Assembly: GCF_001758465.1 (NCBI RefSeq)
Contig: NZ_MJIC01000009.1
Span: forward strand, 124,001 to 188,000
DNA length: 64,000 nucleotides
Direction: 5' to 3'
Source: Marisediminitalea lipolytica
Lineage (GTDB): Bacteria > Pseudomonadota > Gammaproteobacteria > Enterobacterales > Alteromonadaceae
This document shows positions 35,587 through 45,009 of this stretch, piece after piece (position 1 is the first letter of the stretch; each line of letters starts with the position of its first letter). Under the pieces are notes generated by a model. That model searched no databases and was not told the DNA's origin. It worked only from the letters and a program-made list of their open reading frames with translations. Made by a program: the position numbers and the translations under genes.

Positions 35587-36051
35587 CAACGCCGACTGCC
35601 GCATTGGCGGCAGTCATTTCTACGAATAAATTTACCTTTTTTATTAGATAATATTAATATTTTATTCCTGTGAATATTCTATTGTTGCGTAATAATTAAC
35701 CAGCAAGAAGCATAAAAACGCATTTAAAGTAAAGTTAAAGATATAAGGTCTGTAGCTGCGGTTAGCTGTTAGTTATTATCTAACATTTTGAAATAAAAAG
35801 ATTAAAATCCCACCTGCTGAGTGGTAGGAACCACTGGTTTGGGACAGCAAAAAATAGCTGTCTCACATATCATATTAGGTTGGAATAAATTCTTTAATTA
35901 AGAAAATAAAGATAACTTGATAGAGATAAAATATTTTTAAATTTAGAAATAATTAGAAAAAATTATTCTTGACCTGAGGAAGTGCTGTGGGTTAAATGAT
36001 GACCATAAGTGGCAATTTAGCCGCACTAAAAACAGCAAAAGGGTCTCACTC
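35587..36051 (+). other. AT-rich leader of the TonB-dependent receptor gene
   Basis: 465 bases, strongly AT-rich. After the phosphatase terminator (35594-35615) the notable structures are two adjacent hairpins: AGTGG/CCACT (35820-35835) and GGGACAGC/GCTGTCTC (35841-35864, loop AAAAAATA). They lie about 190 bases before the receptor start and may be part of a long leader or a terminator-like element. No known riboswitch was recognised. Confidence 0.45.
35594..35615 (+). terminator. Probable terminator after the phosphatase gene
   Basis: GACTGCCGC / GCGGCAGTC perfect 9-bp stem with ATTG loop, followed by ATTTCT. Confidence 0.55.
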
Positions 36052-39000
36052 ATGCATAAGGAACTCACGTCTTTCAAAGCGCGTTTGGCCGGGCAGTATT
36101 TGCGCCACGCAATTCGTCAAACCTGGAATAATCGTCCTTCCTCCACGGCGGCTGTAATGTTTGCCGGTGCCATGGCAGCCGGAATTTGTGCTCCGGTTCA
36201 GGCACAGCAAATTACCGGTAGCATAAAAGGTACAGTAACTGCACCCGCTGCCGATGTTGCGGTTAGCGGCGTTGAGGTAGTAGTTACCAGTGACGTAATG
36301 CCGAAGCCGCGTTCAACCACAACTCGTCCGGACGGTACGTTTACGCTACCTTATTTGCTGCCCGGTGATTACGATATTACCTTCACTTTCTCTGATGGTT
36401 CTGTGCGTAAACTAACGACTAAGGTATTTCTGGATCAAGCGGCCGTTATTAACTTTGTCTATCAGCCAGCAGATATGGAAGTGATTGAAATTGTTGGTTC
36501 GCCAATAGTTATGGAAGGGGACTCAGCTCTGAGTAATTCCTTTGGAGAGGAGCTTGTTGCTAATATGCCGATAGGGCAAACCTATCGGGATATGCTCAAA
36601 ATTCTGCCCGGTGTTGCATACAGTGAAGCTAATACATTAGGCCCGTCTGCGGGTGGTTCCGGTGTAGATAATAGCTATGGTTTTGATGGTGTTGATTTAT
36701 CTCTACCATTGTTTGGCAATTTAGCCTCTGAACCTTCAACGCATGACATTGCAAACGTATCGATAGACCGTGGTGCTGCAAAAGCTATCGGTTTTAACCG
36801 TTCTGGTGGATTCGCTGTAAACGTAACGTCAAAATCCGGGACCAACGATTTCCATGGCAGCCTTGAATACCGTTTGCAAAATTCTGACTTCGCTGCAACG
36901 CCAAAATCTGGTGTTATTCAAGACACCGATCGAAGCTGGATTATTGGTTCTGTTAGCGGTCCGATAATTGAAGATGAATTGTTCTTTTATGCTTCGTACT
37001 ATCGTCCGGAAGAAGATGGCAGTGATAAGTTTACCCGCTATGGCCCAGCCAAACCTTACAGCAGTGAACGTGACGAATATTTTGGTAAGCTCACTTGGGC
37101 ACCAACGGATGATATCTTGCTTAACATCAGTCAGCGTTATTCAGAGCGTGAAAACCGTGGTGAGTCCATTGGTGAATTCGAAGCGGACAGTGTGTCACTG
37201 GGGAGTGAGACCAAGCAGGATATCCTGTCAATTGATGGCTCATGGTTACTTGGTGATGTATCCAGCTTAACCTTCAAATACGGAAAGTATGTAAACGAGG
37301 GAAGTTCACGTCCTGATAATGAACTTAGCTTTGCACCCGTTATCGGTGAATCGCTGGATATCAATAATCTTACAGGTATGGGGTATTTCTCGGTCCCAGA
37401 ATTACGTGACCTGATCGATGATGAGTTTTCAGAAGCGCAAATTGCTGCGTATAACGCCAATGTACAAGGCCTAATTAATCTTTATGGGTATGATGAAGAC
37501 GGTGTATTAACCGGCGGCGGTGGCGTCGGAGTATATTCCAACCGCTCTGACAGCACATTTGAACGGGAGTCTTTTGAGGTTGGCTTTGATACAGAACTGT
37601 ATACCGGTGACATAACGCATATTTTGCATTTTGGATTTCAGTGGTCAGAAGTACTAGAGGAGCTTTCCCGCGTGTCAAACGGTTGGGGGGGAATATCCTA
37701 TATTGGTGGTTTGAACGCTGATGCCGGTGAGGGCCAACTGGGTGGAGCATTCTATCGTGCAACCGTTTACCAGATGGGGCTTGGCGGCGATGTTCCGGAA
37801 ATCCCTAATTTGCGCTCATATGCTGAGACCCTGAATTTTGAAATAAATGATGAAATCGAATGGGACGACTTTACCTTTAACGTGGGTTTCCTGATTAGTC
37901 GTGACACATTATACGGTCAGGGTTTGCGCAAAAATAGCAGTACTGTTTCTGGTTATGAAATTGCAGTAGGTAACAAGTATGAAATGTACCAGACCGATTG
38001 GAAAGATATGGTGCAACCACGCTTGGGAGTGACCTGGGAATATGCTGAGGCTGCTACCGTATTTGCTAACTACGCCAGTTATAATCCGAGTGCAAGTTCC
38101 TTGGCTCGCGCGGCTTCGTGGGACCGCCGTATCGCTGACCGCACGCTACAAGTTTTCTTTGACGAAAATGGGGACTATCTGACAAACACCACTGCAGCTG
38201 GTTCTGCCGGTAAATTCTTTGCTGAAAATATGCGTCCGCGTCGGATTGATGAAATTACCCTGGGTGCCACAAAGGCGCTCACTAATGATTTCTTCCTGCG
38301 GTCTCACCTGCGTTATCGTTATGGTAGTCATTTCTGGGAAGATATGCCTAACGCTGCTCGCTCGTCCGGTACTTATGGTAACGGTGCGGTGCCAGATAGT
38401 ATTGCTGCGAGAGGCGATTATATCGACGGTGTTCGAGAGATGTATGATCAATTGGGTAATGTGTCCTCTTACGTCATCGCCGAGGTGGATAACGGCCAGA
38501 CTAAATACTGGGAATGGAGTATCGAAGGGGAGTATCGCGCTGATAGTGTCTATGTAAACGCGTCTTATGTCTGGAGTCATTACTATGGTAATTTCGACCA
38601 GGATAACACCACGACTACCAATGATAATAATGTGTTCATTGGTTCTTCCAATTATGGTGATGGAAACGGCCGTTACTCATGGGACAACCGCTATGGTAAG
38701 TTAATTGGTGATAAGCCTCACAAGGTAAAAGTACTCGCTACTTATACCGCTGACTGGGATGGTATTTTTGGTGCGTATTTTATCTTTCAGTCTGGTGAGG
38801 CCTGGACTGCCTGGGATGGTGGCTATTATGGATATGCTTCAAGCACCACACGTTTTGCAGAACCGGCAGGTAGTCGGCGTGGCGCGAGCCACTGGCAGAT
38901 GGATTTAAGCTACACCCAAAACTGGGAATTTATGGAAGGCTATACAGCACGCTTCCGTGCCGACGTATTTAATGTGTTTGATAAGCAGACTGGTTATAAC

Positions 39001-39093
39001 TACAACCCATTTGCTACCTCCGATCTGTTTGGTACACCTCGTAACTACTATAACCCGCGTCGCATCCAGTTGGCTGTTGGGGTGAAATTCTGA
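36052..39093 (+). CDS. Oar-type TonB-dependent outer-membrane receptor
   Basis: A 1013-residue outer-membrane protein. A long signal region (cleavage after APVQA near residue 52) is followed by a carboxypeptidase-regulatory-like domain (GSIKGTVTAPAADVAVSGVE, about 55-125), the plug (NMPIGQTYRDMLKILPGVAY, YGFDGVDLSLP) and a beta-barrel ending in aromatic-rich strands (NYYNPRRIQLAVGVKF, terminal Phe). The Oar/carboxypeptidase-like layout is typical of Alteromonadales receptors for peptides or complex organic ligands. A PhoX-type phosphatase lies upstream, so an organic phosphorus ligand is conceivable (inference). Confidence 0.92.
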   Translation: MHKELTSFKARLAGQYLRHAIRQTWNNRPSSTAAVMFAGAMAAGICAPVQAQQITGSIKGTVTAPAADVAVSGVEVVVTSDVMPKPRSTTTRPDGTFTLPYLLPGDYDITFTFSDGSVRKLTTKVFLDQAAVINFVYQPADMEVIEIVGSPIVMEGDSALSNSFGEELVANMPIGQTYRDMLKILPGVAYSEANTLGPSAGGSGVDNSYGFDGVDLSLPLFGNLASEPSTHDIANVSIDRGAAKAIGFNRSGGFAVNVTSKSGTNDFHGSLEYRLQNSDFAATPKSGVIQDTDRSWIIGSVSGPIIEDELFFYASYYRPEEDGSDKFTRYGPAKPYSSERDEYFGKLTWAPTDDILLNISQRYSERENRGESIGEFEADSVSLGSETKQDILSIDGSWLLGDVSSLTFKYGKYVNEGSSRPDNELSFAPVIGESLDINNLTGMGYFSVPELRDLIDDEFSEAQIAAYNANVQGLINLYGYDEDGVLTGGGGVGVYSNRSDSTFERESFEVGFDTELYTGDITHILHFGFQWSEVLEELSRVSNGWGGISYIGGLNADAGEGQLGGAFYRATVYQMGLGGDVPEIPNLRSYAETLNFEINDEIEWDDFTFNVGFLISRDTLYGQGLRKNSSTVSGYEIAVGNKYEMYQTDWKDMVQPRLGVTWEYAEAATVFANYASYNPSASSLARAASWDRRIADRTLQVFFDENGDYLTNTTAAGSAGKFFAENMRPRRIDEITLGATKALTNDFFLRSHLRYRYGSHFWEDMPNAARSSGTYGNGAVPDSIAARGDYIDGVREMYDQLGNVSSYVIAEVDNGQTKYWEWSIEGEYRADSVYVNASYVWSHYYGNFDQDNTTTTNDNNVFIGSSNYGDGNGRYSWDNRYGKLIGDKPHKVKVLATYTADWDGIFGAYFIFQSGEAWTAWDGGYYGYASSTTRFAEPAGSRRGASHWQMDLSYTQNWEFMEGYTARFRADVFNVFDKQTGYNYNPFATSDLFGTPRNYYNPRRIQLAVGVKF

Positions 39094-39127
39094 TTTTCGT
39101 GTAAACCTCGTTGACTCACGACGGTTG

Positions 39128-39157
39128 AGCCACCTCTTTTGAGGTGGCTTTTTTTTA
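39128..39157 (+). terminator. Rho-independent terminator after the receptor gene
   Basis: AGCCACCTC / GAGGTGGCT 9-bp stem with a TTTT loop followed by eight or more T. Confidence 0.9.
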
Positions 39158-39165
39158 CCTGACGC

Positions 39166-39537
39166 TTATTTAGCCATGCAGAAGAAATTAAGCTTGTTGC
39201 CGTCTAAATCGCGCACATAGGCGCAGTAGTAGGCTTCCATGCGTATGCCTGGTTCACCTTCATCGGTGCCACCCAGCTCAATTGCTTTGGTATAAAACGC
39301 TTTTACCTGATCAGGATCAGTAGCGGCAATCGCTACCATGCTACCGTTACCTACGGTCGCTGGCTTTTCATCATAAGGGGTTGCGATGGCGAACATGGGA
39401 GCTGCAGGGTTATTCCCCCAGGCAATCATGCGCGGTGCGTCGATGGCACGTTGTGCCCCGGCTAAACCAAGCAGTTCGTCGTAAAAGGCAGCGGCCCGTT
39501 CAATGTTGTTGGTACCAACAATAGTGTAAGCAATCAT
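39166..39537 (-). CDS. VOC (glyoxalase/bleomycin resistance) family protein
   Basis: A 123-residue protein of the vicinal oxygen chelate fold: IAYTIVGTNNIERAAAFYDE is the usual first beta-alpha unit and YVRDLDGNKLNFFCM the usual end, with the terminal-strand Glu replaced by Asn-Phe. Members include lyases, dioxygenases and resistance proteins; the substrate here is unknown. The metal site is not complete by eye, so catalytic activity is unsure. Convergent with the receptor gene. Confidence 0.85.
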   Translation of the reverse strand: MIAYTIVGTNNIERAAAFYDELLGLAGAQRAIDAPRMIAWGNNPAAPMFAIATPYDEKPATVGNGSMVAIAATDPDQVKAFYTKAIELGGTDEGEPGIRMEAYYCAYVRDLDGNKLNFFCMAK

Positions 39538-39750
39538 AAATATTCCTTGTTATAGGTAGACCCGAGTGGCTACCGGTTTAGTGTAGAGCAAGTCACGGCA
39601 GGAAAAAATAACTGCCCGTTATATACCAGCGGTGCCTTGCAATAAGACAGACCGGCGCAATGTATAAGAAAATTCTTAATAAAAAGTCGAACGGCAGTTA
39701 ACTAAGCGATGTGAACTATAGCCTGACTGGTCAATTTCTGTTAGTCTAAA

Positions 39751-39765
39751 TGGGAATGATTGTTA
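39751..39765 (+). promoter_or_regulatory. Predicted Fur box upstream of feoAB
   Basis: TGGGAATGATTGTTA matches the 7-1-7 Fur consensus (TGATAAT-n-ATTATCA) at 10 of 14 fixed positions and lies about 70 bases before feoA, as expected for iron-repressed ferrous iron transport genes. Confidence 0.5.
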
Positions 39766-39835
39766 TTTAAGTGGTGCGCGTCAGTTCAGCGCACAATTCT
39801 GGCCAGCAGGTGCCACAGATTAGGTGTTATTTAGT

Positions 39836-40069
39836 ATGACGTTATGGGAATTGGGTAAGTCAAAGTCTGCCACGGTGACGCAAGTTGACACCTCCCTCGA
39901 CCAGCAAATTATTGCCCGCTTAAGCGAAATGGGCCTTTCTCAGGGCCGCAGCGTACAATGCGTTCGCCGGGGGCCATTAGGCGGTCCAATGGTGATGCAG
40001 TTAGGTGGAAGCGTTTTTGCCATAGAGCACGACCTGGCCAGCCGTATTCAGATTTCCCCCACTGAGTAA
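39836..40069 (+). CDS. feoA: Ferrous iron transport protein A
   Basis: A 77-residue SH3-like FeoA protein, cytoplasmic partner of the FeoB iron channel. Visible are the family core ARLSEMGLSQGRSVQCVRRG, GGPMVMQLGGSVFAI and the end DLASRIQISP. ATG 39836 with AGGTG about 10 bases upstream is preferred over the GTG at 39824. 36 bases separate it from feoB; one transcript behind a Fur-like box is likely. No feoC is seen. Confidence 0.92.
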   Translation: MTLWELGKSKSATVTQVDTSLDQQIIARLSEMGLSQGRSVQCVRRGPLGGPMVMQLGGSVFAIEHDLASRIQISPTE

Positions 40070-40105
40070 TTTTTAGCTCAGTCTAGTTTCAGGACAGCCG
40101 TATTC

Positions 40106-41926
40106 ATGCAACGCATTTTAATGGTAGGTAAACCCAACTGCGGTAAGAGTTTACTCTTTAACCAACTCACCGGGTTGCGCCAGAAAGTCGCCAACTATCC
40201 TGGTATTACTGTCGAAATCACACGTGGTAAGTGTGATAAATTCGAACTCGTCGATTTGCCCGGTGCTTATTCACTTAATGGCCTGACCCGCGACGAAGTG
40301 ATTGCCGTTGAAGAAATAAGACGCTCAGTAGCTGAGCCTGATACCGCCATGGTGCTGGTGGTGCTGGATGCTACCCGACTGGCGCAAAGTCTGGTCATGG
40401 GCCTGCAGGTTCAAAGTCTGGCTTTTAAACACAACAAGCCAGTGATGTTTGCGCTTAATTTTATTGACGAAGTCAAACGCGTTGGCGAAGTTATTGATAC
40501 CGAGGGGCTTTCTAAAGCACTTGGGAGTCCGGTACTGCCGTTATCAGCCCGCTCGCTGGATGGTCTGCACGAATTTAAACAAGGCCTGTTGGACATGGCG
40601 GGTGAGCCAGAGCGTTATGCTACAGAAGGTGCTACGGCTCACGAAGAAGCCGCTGAGCGCAGTCAGGAACTGGCCAAAGAATTCGGTATTCAGCACGATA
40701 TCGTGTTAAAGAATCAAAACAGAATCGACAATTTCATGCTCAATAACTGGACCGGTGGGGTCATGTTTATTGTCGTCATGTTTGTCCTGTTCCAGAGTAT
40801 CTTTACCCTTGCTACTCCACTGATGGACAGTGTGGAAGGGTTCATTGAGAGTCTGGCCGCTGGCACAAGTGCCATTACGTCCGAAGGCGTAGTGCACGAT
40901 TTTATTAATGATGCGATTTTCGGTGGCTTTGGCTCGTTTTTGGTATTTGTACCGCAAATTATGGTACTTACCCTGATTATCGGTCTGCTGGAAGACTCCG
41001 GGTACCTGGCCCGGGCGGCGCTGATGTGTCACCGACCGTTAAGCTTTTTTGGTTTGTCCGGGCGCAGTTTTATTCCCTATTTGTCTGGCCATGCCTGTGC
41101 TATACCGGCCATCATGGCGGCGCGCACCATTGAATCCCCGCATAAGCGGCTGATCACCATGCTTACTATTCCATTGATGTCCTGTTCGGCGCGACTGCCT
41201 GTTTATGCACTGTTAGTGGCAGTTCTGGTACCGGCCGATAAAACCTTCCTGGGTGTGTTTAATATGCAGGGTGCCGCTTTCTTCGGGCTGTATTTCTTTG
41301 GTATTTTTATGGCGCTGGTGGTTAGTCAGATCCTCAATCGGTTTCTGCCTCGTGATCTTGAGAAAACCGATATGCCGTTTATTCTTGAGCTGCCAACCTA
41401 TCGTCTTCCGCACTGGAAACCGCTGTTTCAGCGTGTGATAAACAGCGGCATCATGTTTATAAAACGGGCTGGTCCGATCATCTTTATGGTGTCAGTGGGC
41501 ATTTGGGTGCTGGGCTATTTCCCGCTCAATTCAACCTTGCAGGACTCCTGGTTAGGCCAGATTGGTCATTTTATTGAACCTGTATTCACTCCCATGGGAC
41601 TGGACTGGCGCTACGGCGTGGCGATTTTGATGTCGTTCCTGGCCCGTGAAGTATTTGTCGGCGCCCTGGGAACGCTGTTTGGTCTGGAAGGCGCAGACGA
41701 AGATGTAGCCGGCCTTGCCGAGCGTGTTCAGGCTGATGGTCTGGCAACCGAAGCCGGCCTGGGTTTGATGCTGTTTTATGTGGTAGCACTGCAATGTGTG
41801 GCCACGGTAGCGATGCTTAAGGGTGAAAGTGGCAGCAGTAAGCTGTCCTGGGGGCTTTACGTAGCCTATGGATTACTGGCTTATACCATCGCGGTAGCCG
41901 TTAATCAGATTGGCGGTCTGCTGTAA
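40106..41926 (+). CDS. feoB: Ferrous iron transporter B
   Basis: A 606-residue inner-membrane Fe(II) transporter. The N-terminal G domain has GKPNCGKSLLFNQLTG (G1), a switch Thr in YPGITVE, VDLPGAYSL (G3) and a helical regulatory domain to about 185. The membrane part has two Gate-type halves, with the conserved Cys in SGHACAIPAIMA and LMSCSARLPVYALL. It is shorter than E. coli FeoB (773), as in the compact FeoB of many marine bacteria. The stop sits in the loop of a hairpin shared with convergent hemY. Confidence 0.95.
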   Translation: MQRILMVGKPNCGKSLLFNQLTGLRQKVANYPGITVEITRGKCDKFELVDLPGAYSLNGLTRDEVIAVEEIRRSVAEPDTAMVLVVLDATRLAQSLVMGLQVQSLAFKHNKPVMFALNFIDEVKRVGEVIDTEGLSKALGSPVLPLSARSLDGLHEFKQGLLDMAGEPERYATEGATAHEEAAERSQELAKEFGIQHDIVLKNQNRIDNFMLNNWTGGVMFIVVMFVLFQSIFTLATPLMDSVEGFIESLAAGTSAITSEGVVHDFINDAIFGGFGSFLVFVPQIMVLTLIIGLLEDSGYLARAALMCHRPLSFFGLSGRSFIPYLSGHACAIPAIMAARTIESPHKRLITMLTIPLMSCSARLPVYALLVAVLVPADKTFLGVFNMQGAAFFGLYFFGIFMALVVSQILNRFLPRDLEKTDMPFILELPTYRLPHWKPLFQRVINSGIMFIKRAGPIIFMVSVGIWVLGYFPLNSTLQDSWLGQIGHFIEPVFTPMGLDWRYGVAILMSFLAREVFVGALGTLFGLEGADEDVAGLAERVQADGLATEAGLGLMLFYVVALQCVATVAMLKGESGSSKLSWGLYVAYGLLAYTIAVAVNQIGGLL

Positions 41927-41934
41927 CAGACCGC
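41913..41934. terminator. Hairpin over the feoB stop codon
   Basis: GCGGTCTG / CAGACCGC 8-bp perfect stem; the TAA stop of feoB is within the 6-base loop. It lies between convergent feoB and hemY and may terminate either. Confidence 0.4.
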
Positions 41935-41941
41935 TGCCAGA

Positions 41942-43111
41942 CTATTTAACGTTAAGACTCTGCTTATAAAAGGCCATAGCCGATTCACGGTTATTGGCCT
42001 TTTCGTTTATTTCGGCCAGCAATAACAGCCCTTCCTGGGTCGGATGCAGTTTCATGGCCTTTTGCAACGCTTTGTCGGCCAGGGTGTTGTCGCCGGCATG
42101 ATGAGCCACATAGCCCAGTACCATATACAGCTGCTGGTTTTCTTCATCGGCTTTAATCCATTTCTCCAGCGCCTTAATGGTTGGCGCGGGATTAGGCAAT
42201 TGCAGGTTCTTCAGCAGTGGCAGTAACTGCGGATGAGGGCCTCGCTTTTGCCAGTCCAGCAACACGCTTTGTGCTTCCTGATGCATCCCCTGGTTGAGCA
42301 GCTGTTCGGCATACGCGGCCTGGTAGCCGATATCGTTGCGTTGTTTACGCGGTAATGCCTGCCAGAAGGCTTTGAGCGCAATAGCGCCCTGTTTACTGGC
42401 GACTTCGGCTAAGCGGCCTTTGGCGATTTGTTTTGACCATTTCGCATAGTCATCACCGAGCACTTTTTTATAGCCGCCGAGTTCTTCTTCGAGTTTTGCC
42501 CACTGCCCGCTTTCTGCCAGTGCCTGCACCTTAAGCTTTACGGCAGAGGCGGAGGCTTGCTGTTTATCGTTTAGTTGCGCCAACTCTTTTAGTGCATCCC
42601 GGGGCTGACCTTCGGCCAGCGCCATGCGGGCCAGCGTCACTCTGGCAGCCAGTGCAGAGCTGTCATATTCGGTGGCCTCGTTGAGCTTGCGGATAGCTGT
42701 ATCCTTGCGGCCTCTGGCCACTGCCGCCTGAGCTGCAACAAGATAATTAACGCCTTCAAAGTCGCCATTTTCGGCAAGGTCTGACGCTTTGGTTGCCGCT
42801 TCCCAGTCCCCTTCTGCCAGGGCCTGAATGCTGCGATAAAACGCCCGCTGGGTTTTACGCCGTGAGCGGTTGCCAAACCAGCTGCCAGACAGCTTAGTCA
42901 GGCGCATTGTGCGGCTTAGTAACATGCCAATGATTACCCAGCATACCAGGGCAACAAACACCATAATGCCCAGCGCCACAACGCTGGTTTCAATAACCAG
43001 ATTACCCAGTTGAATCAGCACGTAACCTTTGTCGCCCACCAATGACGGCGCAGCAATCATGGCTGCCAGACACACAGCGACAATAATCAGAATGTAAATC
43101 AGCTTTTTCAT
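41942..43111 (-). CDS. hemY: HemY, haem biosynthesis-associated TPR protein
   Basis: A 389-residue inner-membrane protein with two N-terminal helices (LIYILIIVAVCLAAMIAAPS and VVALGIMVFVALVCWVIIGM) and a TPR domain (residues 100-385; e.g. QRAFYRSIQALAEGDWEAA, YMVLGYVAHHAGDNTLADKA). It belongs to the proteobacterial HemY family, not to the unrelated protoporphyrinogen oxidase of the same name. Its role in late haem synthesis is inferred from genetics in other species. It overlaps hemX by 4 bases (ATGA). Confidence 0.92.
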   Translation of the reverse strand: MKKLIYILIIVAVCLAAMIAAPSLVGDKGYVLIQLGNLVIETSVVALGIMVFVALVCWVIIGMLLSRTMRLTKLSGSWFGNRSRRKTQRAFYRSIQALAEGDWEAATKASDLAENGDFEGVNYLVAAQAAVARGRKDTAIRKLNEATEYDSSALAARVTLARMALAEGQPRDALKELAQLNDKQQASASAVKLKVQALAESGQWAKLEEELGGYKKVLGDDYAKWSKQIAKGRLAEVASKQGAIALKAFWQALPRKQRNDIGYQAAYAEQLLNQGMHQEAQSVLLDWQKRGPHPQLLPLLKNLQLPNPAPTIKALEKWIKADEENQQLYMVLGYVAHHAGDNTLADKALQKAMKLHPTQEGLLLLAEINEKANNRESAMAFYKQSLNVK

Positions 43112-44286
43112 AGTGCGCTGGCTCCTTCGCCAAACACACGTTTAACGCGGCTATCCAGCAGCGATTCCAGCGCTGGCTGAGAAGCCAGTTTGGTGGGGAT
43201 TTTTTTGCTGATATCGGTGTTATGCAACTCGCGTAAAGCGCTTTGAAAGCCTGATACATCGCTGTTAGCCTGAAGGTAATCATCGCTAATGATGGTCTGG
43301 GCGCGTTCGATGGATGCGGTGTACAGTGCTTGCTCTGAGGCCAGTGCGGCGGCCTGTGCCTGTTGTAACGCCAGTTTAATCTGCTCGCGGGAAATCCATT
43401 CCTGTTGTGCTGTCATCATGGGCTCAATGGGTTCGTCGCGGTACTCAACCCGAATGAAATCATCTACCAGCGAGCGCCAGACATTGAGCAGATTTTGCTG
43501 CCAGTCACTGGCCGAATCACTGACTTCATCGGCACCGATAACGGTGGCTTCCTTGGGCGTCACAATTGCCAGCTTGTCTACTTGTTTAATGAGTCCGTCC
43601 AGGGCCAGCGCAACGGAAACTTCCGCCACCGGATTAACCTGCTGAAGGGCCTGAATGTCCTGAGCGATGAGCGCGCGAACCGGCAATACAGAGGGATCGG
43701 CCAGGGATTTTAAGCGCTGATCAGCATTACCCAACAACATGATGGCAGTACGCAGATCTTTTTCCAGCCACATTTTGCGACCGGCCATGCGTACCAGATA
43801 ATCGGCTTCAGCAATCAGCCAGTCGGTAGGACGACGACCATCCATTTCCTGAATCTGCGCCAGTGCCCCCTGTAACTGGTTTTCCAACTGACTGATGGTA
43901 GCCAGTTGTTCGGTTTCGCCGTTAACTACATCCCGGGTGGCTGCTGCCTGGGCATTCAGTTGCTGTTCCAGCGCCTGGGTTTTGCTGCTCATCTGAGCGT
44001 GCTTCTGGTTGAGCTCTTGATCGACTTCGCTGCGCAGAGCCTCGAGTTTATTTTGGGTAACACTGTGCTGATTAAAGTACCAGTAGCCACCATAGGCAAA
44101 GGCGGCTAGCAATAGCAGATTAACCAGCGTCATCAGCCAGAGCAGGCCGGTTTTTGCCGGTTTTGCCACTGTACTGTCGGTAGTTTTGGCAGAGCTGGAT
44201 GGAGACGTGGGCGCAGCTTTTGTCGCACTGGCTGTACCTGGCAACTGCTTGGGTTGCTCTTGTTTTGGTTGCTGCTGATCAGCCAT
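43108..44286 (-). CDS. hemX: HemX, membrane protein of the hem operon
   Basis: A 392-residue protein with a Pro/Ser/Thr-rich N-terminus, a single membrane helix (LLWLMTLVNLLLLAAFAYGG, about 48-68), then a long coiled coil with repeats of Glu/Gln (SKTQALEQQLNAQ, about 95-145), and a globular C-terminal domain (DWLIAEADYLVRMAGRKMWL). HemX is often annotated as uroporphyrinogen-III methyltransferase but has no methyltransferase domain. It is the third gene of hemCDXY with only 3 bases from hemD. Confidence 0.9.
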   Translation of the reverse strand: MADQQQPKQEQPKQLPGTASATKAAPTSPSSSAKTTDSTVAKPAKTGLLWLMTLVNLLLLAAFAYGGYWYFNQHSVTQNKLEALRSEVDQELNQKHAQMSSKTQALEQQLNAQAAATRDVVNGETEQLATISQLENQLQGALAQIQEMDGRRPTDWLIAEADYLVRMAGRKMWLEKDLRTAIMLLGNADQRLKSLADPSVLPVRALIAQDIQALQQVNPVAEVSVALALDGLIKQVDKLAIVTPKEATVIGADEVSDSASDWQQNLLNVWRSLVDDFIRVEYRDEPIEPMMTAQQEWISREQIKLALQQAQAAALASEQALYTASIERAQTIISDDYLQANSDVSGFQSALRELHNTDISKKIPTKLASQPALESLLDSRVKRVFGEGASAL

Positions 44287-44289
44287 ATC

Positions 44290-45003
44290 TTACTCCCAAT
44301 TCTGCTGGATCCATGCAATGAGCGCCGCGTCACTGGCCTTCGGGCACACTGAAATATGCCTGATGCCCTGCTGCTTAAGCTGCTGCGCAATGCGCTCACT
44401 TACGGTTAACCATTTTACGCTGGTTAACGGCTGGGTTTTAAAGTTTTTTATGAGTGCCTGGGCCTGTTCGCTACTGGTAGCAATAATGCCATTCAGTTGT
44501 GTCCAGTTGCAGGTCCGGCTAAATACGGGGGGTGTTAAGGGTACCCGTTGGTACAACACCACCTCGTGCAGCCTGGCACCCCTTAGGGTTAATTGTTCCG
44601 GGATCGCTGTGCGTCCGCCTTGCCCCTTTAATAACAAAATGTGCTTATCGGCGCAATCTTTGAGCAAGGGTAAGGCAAGTACGCCTTCGGAATTTTCTCT
44701 CTCTGGCACCTCAGCCGGGATACCGGCCAAGGCCAGTATCTGCGCTGTGCTCTGGCCAACGGCGATGACCTTATGGTGCGCAATCAGATTATTTGCCATT
44801 GACACCAGCGGCTGAGCGGCGGCAGTGCTGGTAACGATAAGCACCGCATCTGAACAGGCTGTTAGCAGGCTTTGTAACGTGGTCATGCCGTTCGCAACCG
44901 CAATGGTGTCCTGCAGCGCGACAACACTGGCTGAAAGCCCGGCCTCGGCAAATGCCGTATCGGTTTGGGCGAGTTTTGCTAGCGGCCGGGTAATCAGATA
45001 CAT
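44290..45003 (-). CDS. hemD: Uroporphyrinogen-III synthase
   Basis: A 237-residue cytoplasmic enzyme that closes and inverts ring D of hydroxymethylbilane. HemD sequences are poorly conserved; support comes from ITRPLAKLAQTDTAFAEAG at the N-terminus, SMANNLIAHHKVIAVGQSTA, LLLKGQGGRT, LHEVVLYQRV and VKWLTVSERIAQQLKQQG, and from the position 6 bases downstream of hemC. Confidence 0.9.
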   Translation of the reverse strand: MYLITRPLAKLAQTDTAFAEAGLSASVVALQDTIAVANGMTTLQSLLTACSDAVLIVTSTAAAQPLVSMANNLIAHHKVIAVGQSTAQILALAGIPAEVPERENSEGVLALPLLKDCADKHILLLKGQGGRTAIPEQLTLRGARLHEVVLYQRVPLTPPVFSRTCNWTQLNGIIATSSEQAQALIKNFKTQPLTSVKWLTVSERIAQQLKQQGIRHISVCPKASDAALIAWIQQNWE

Positions 45004-45009
45004 AAGTGC

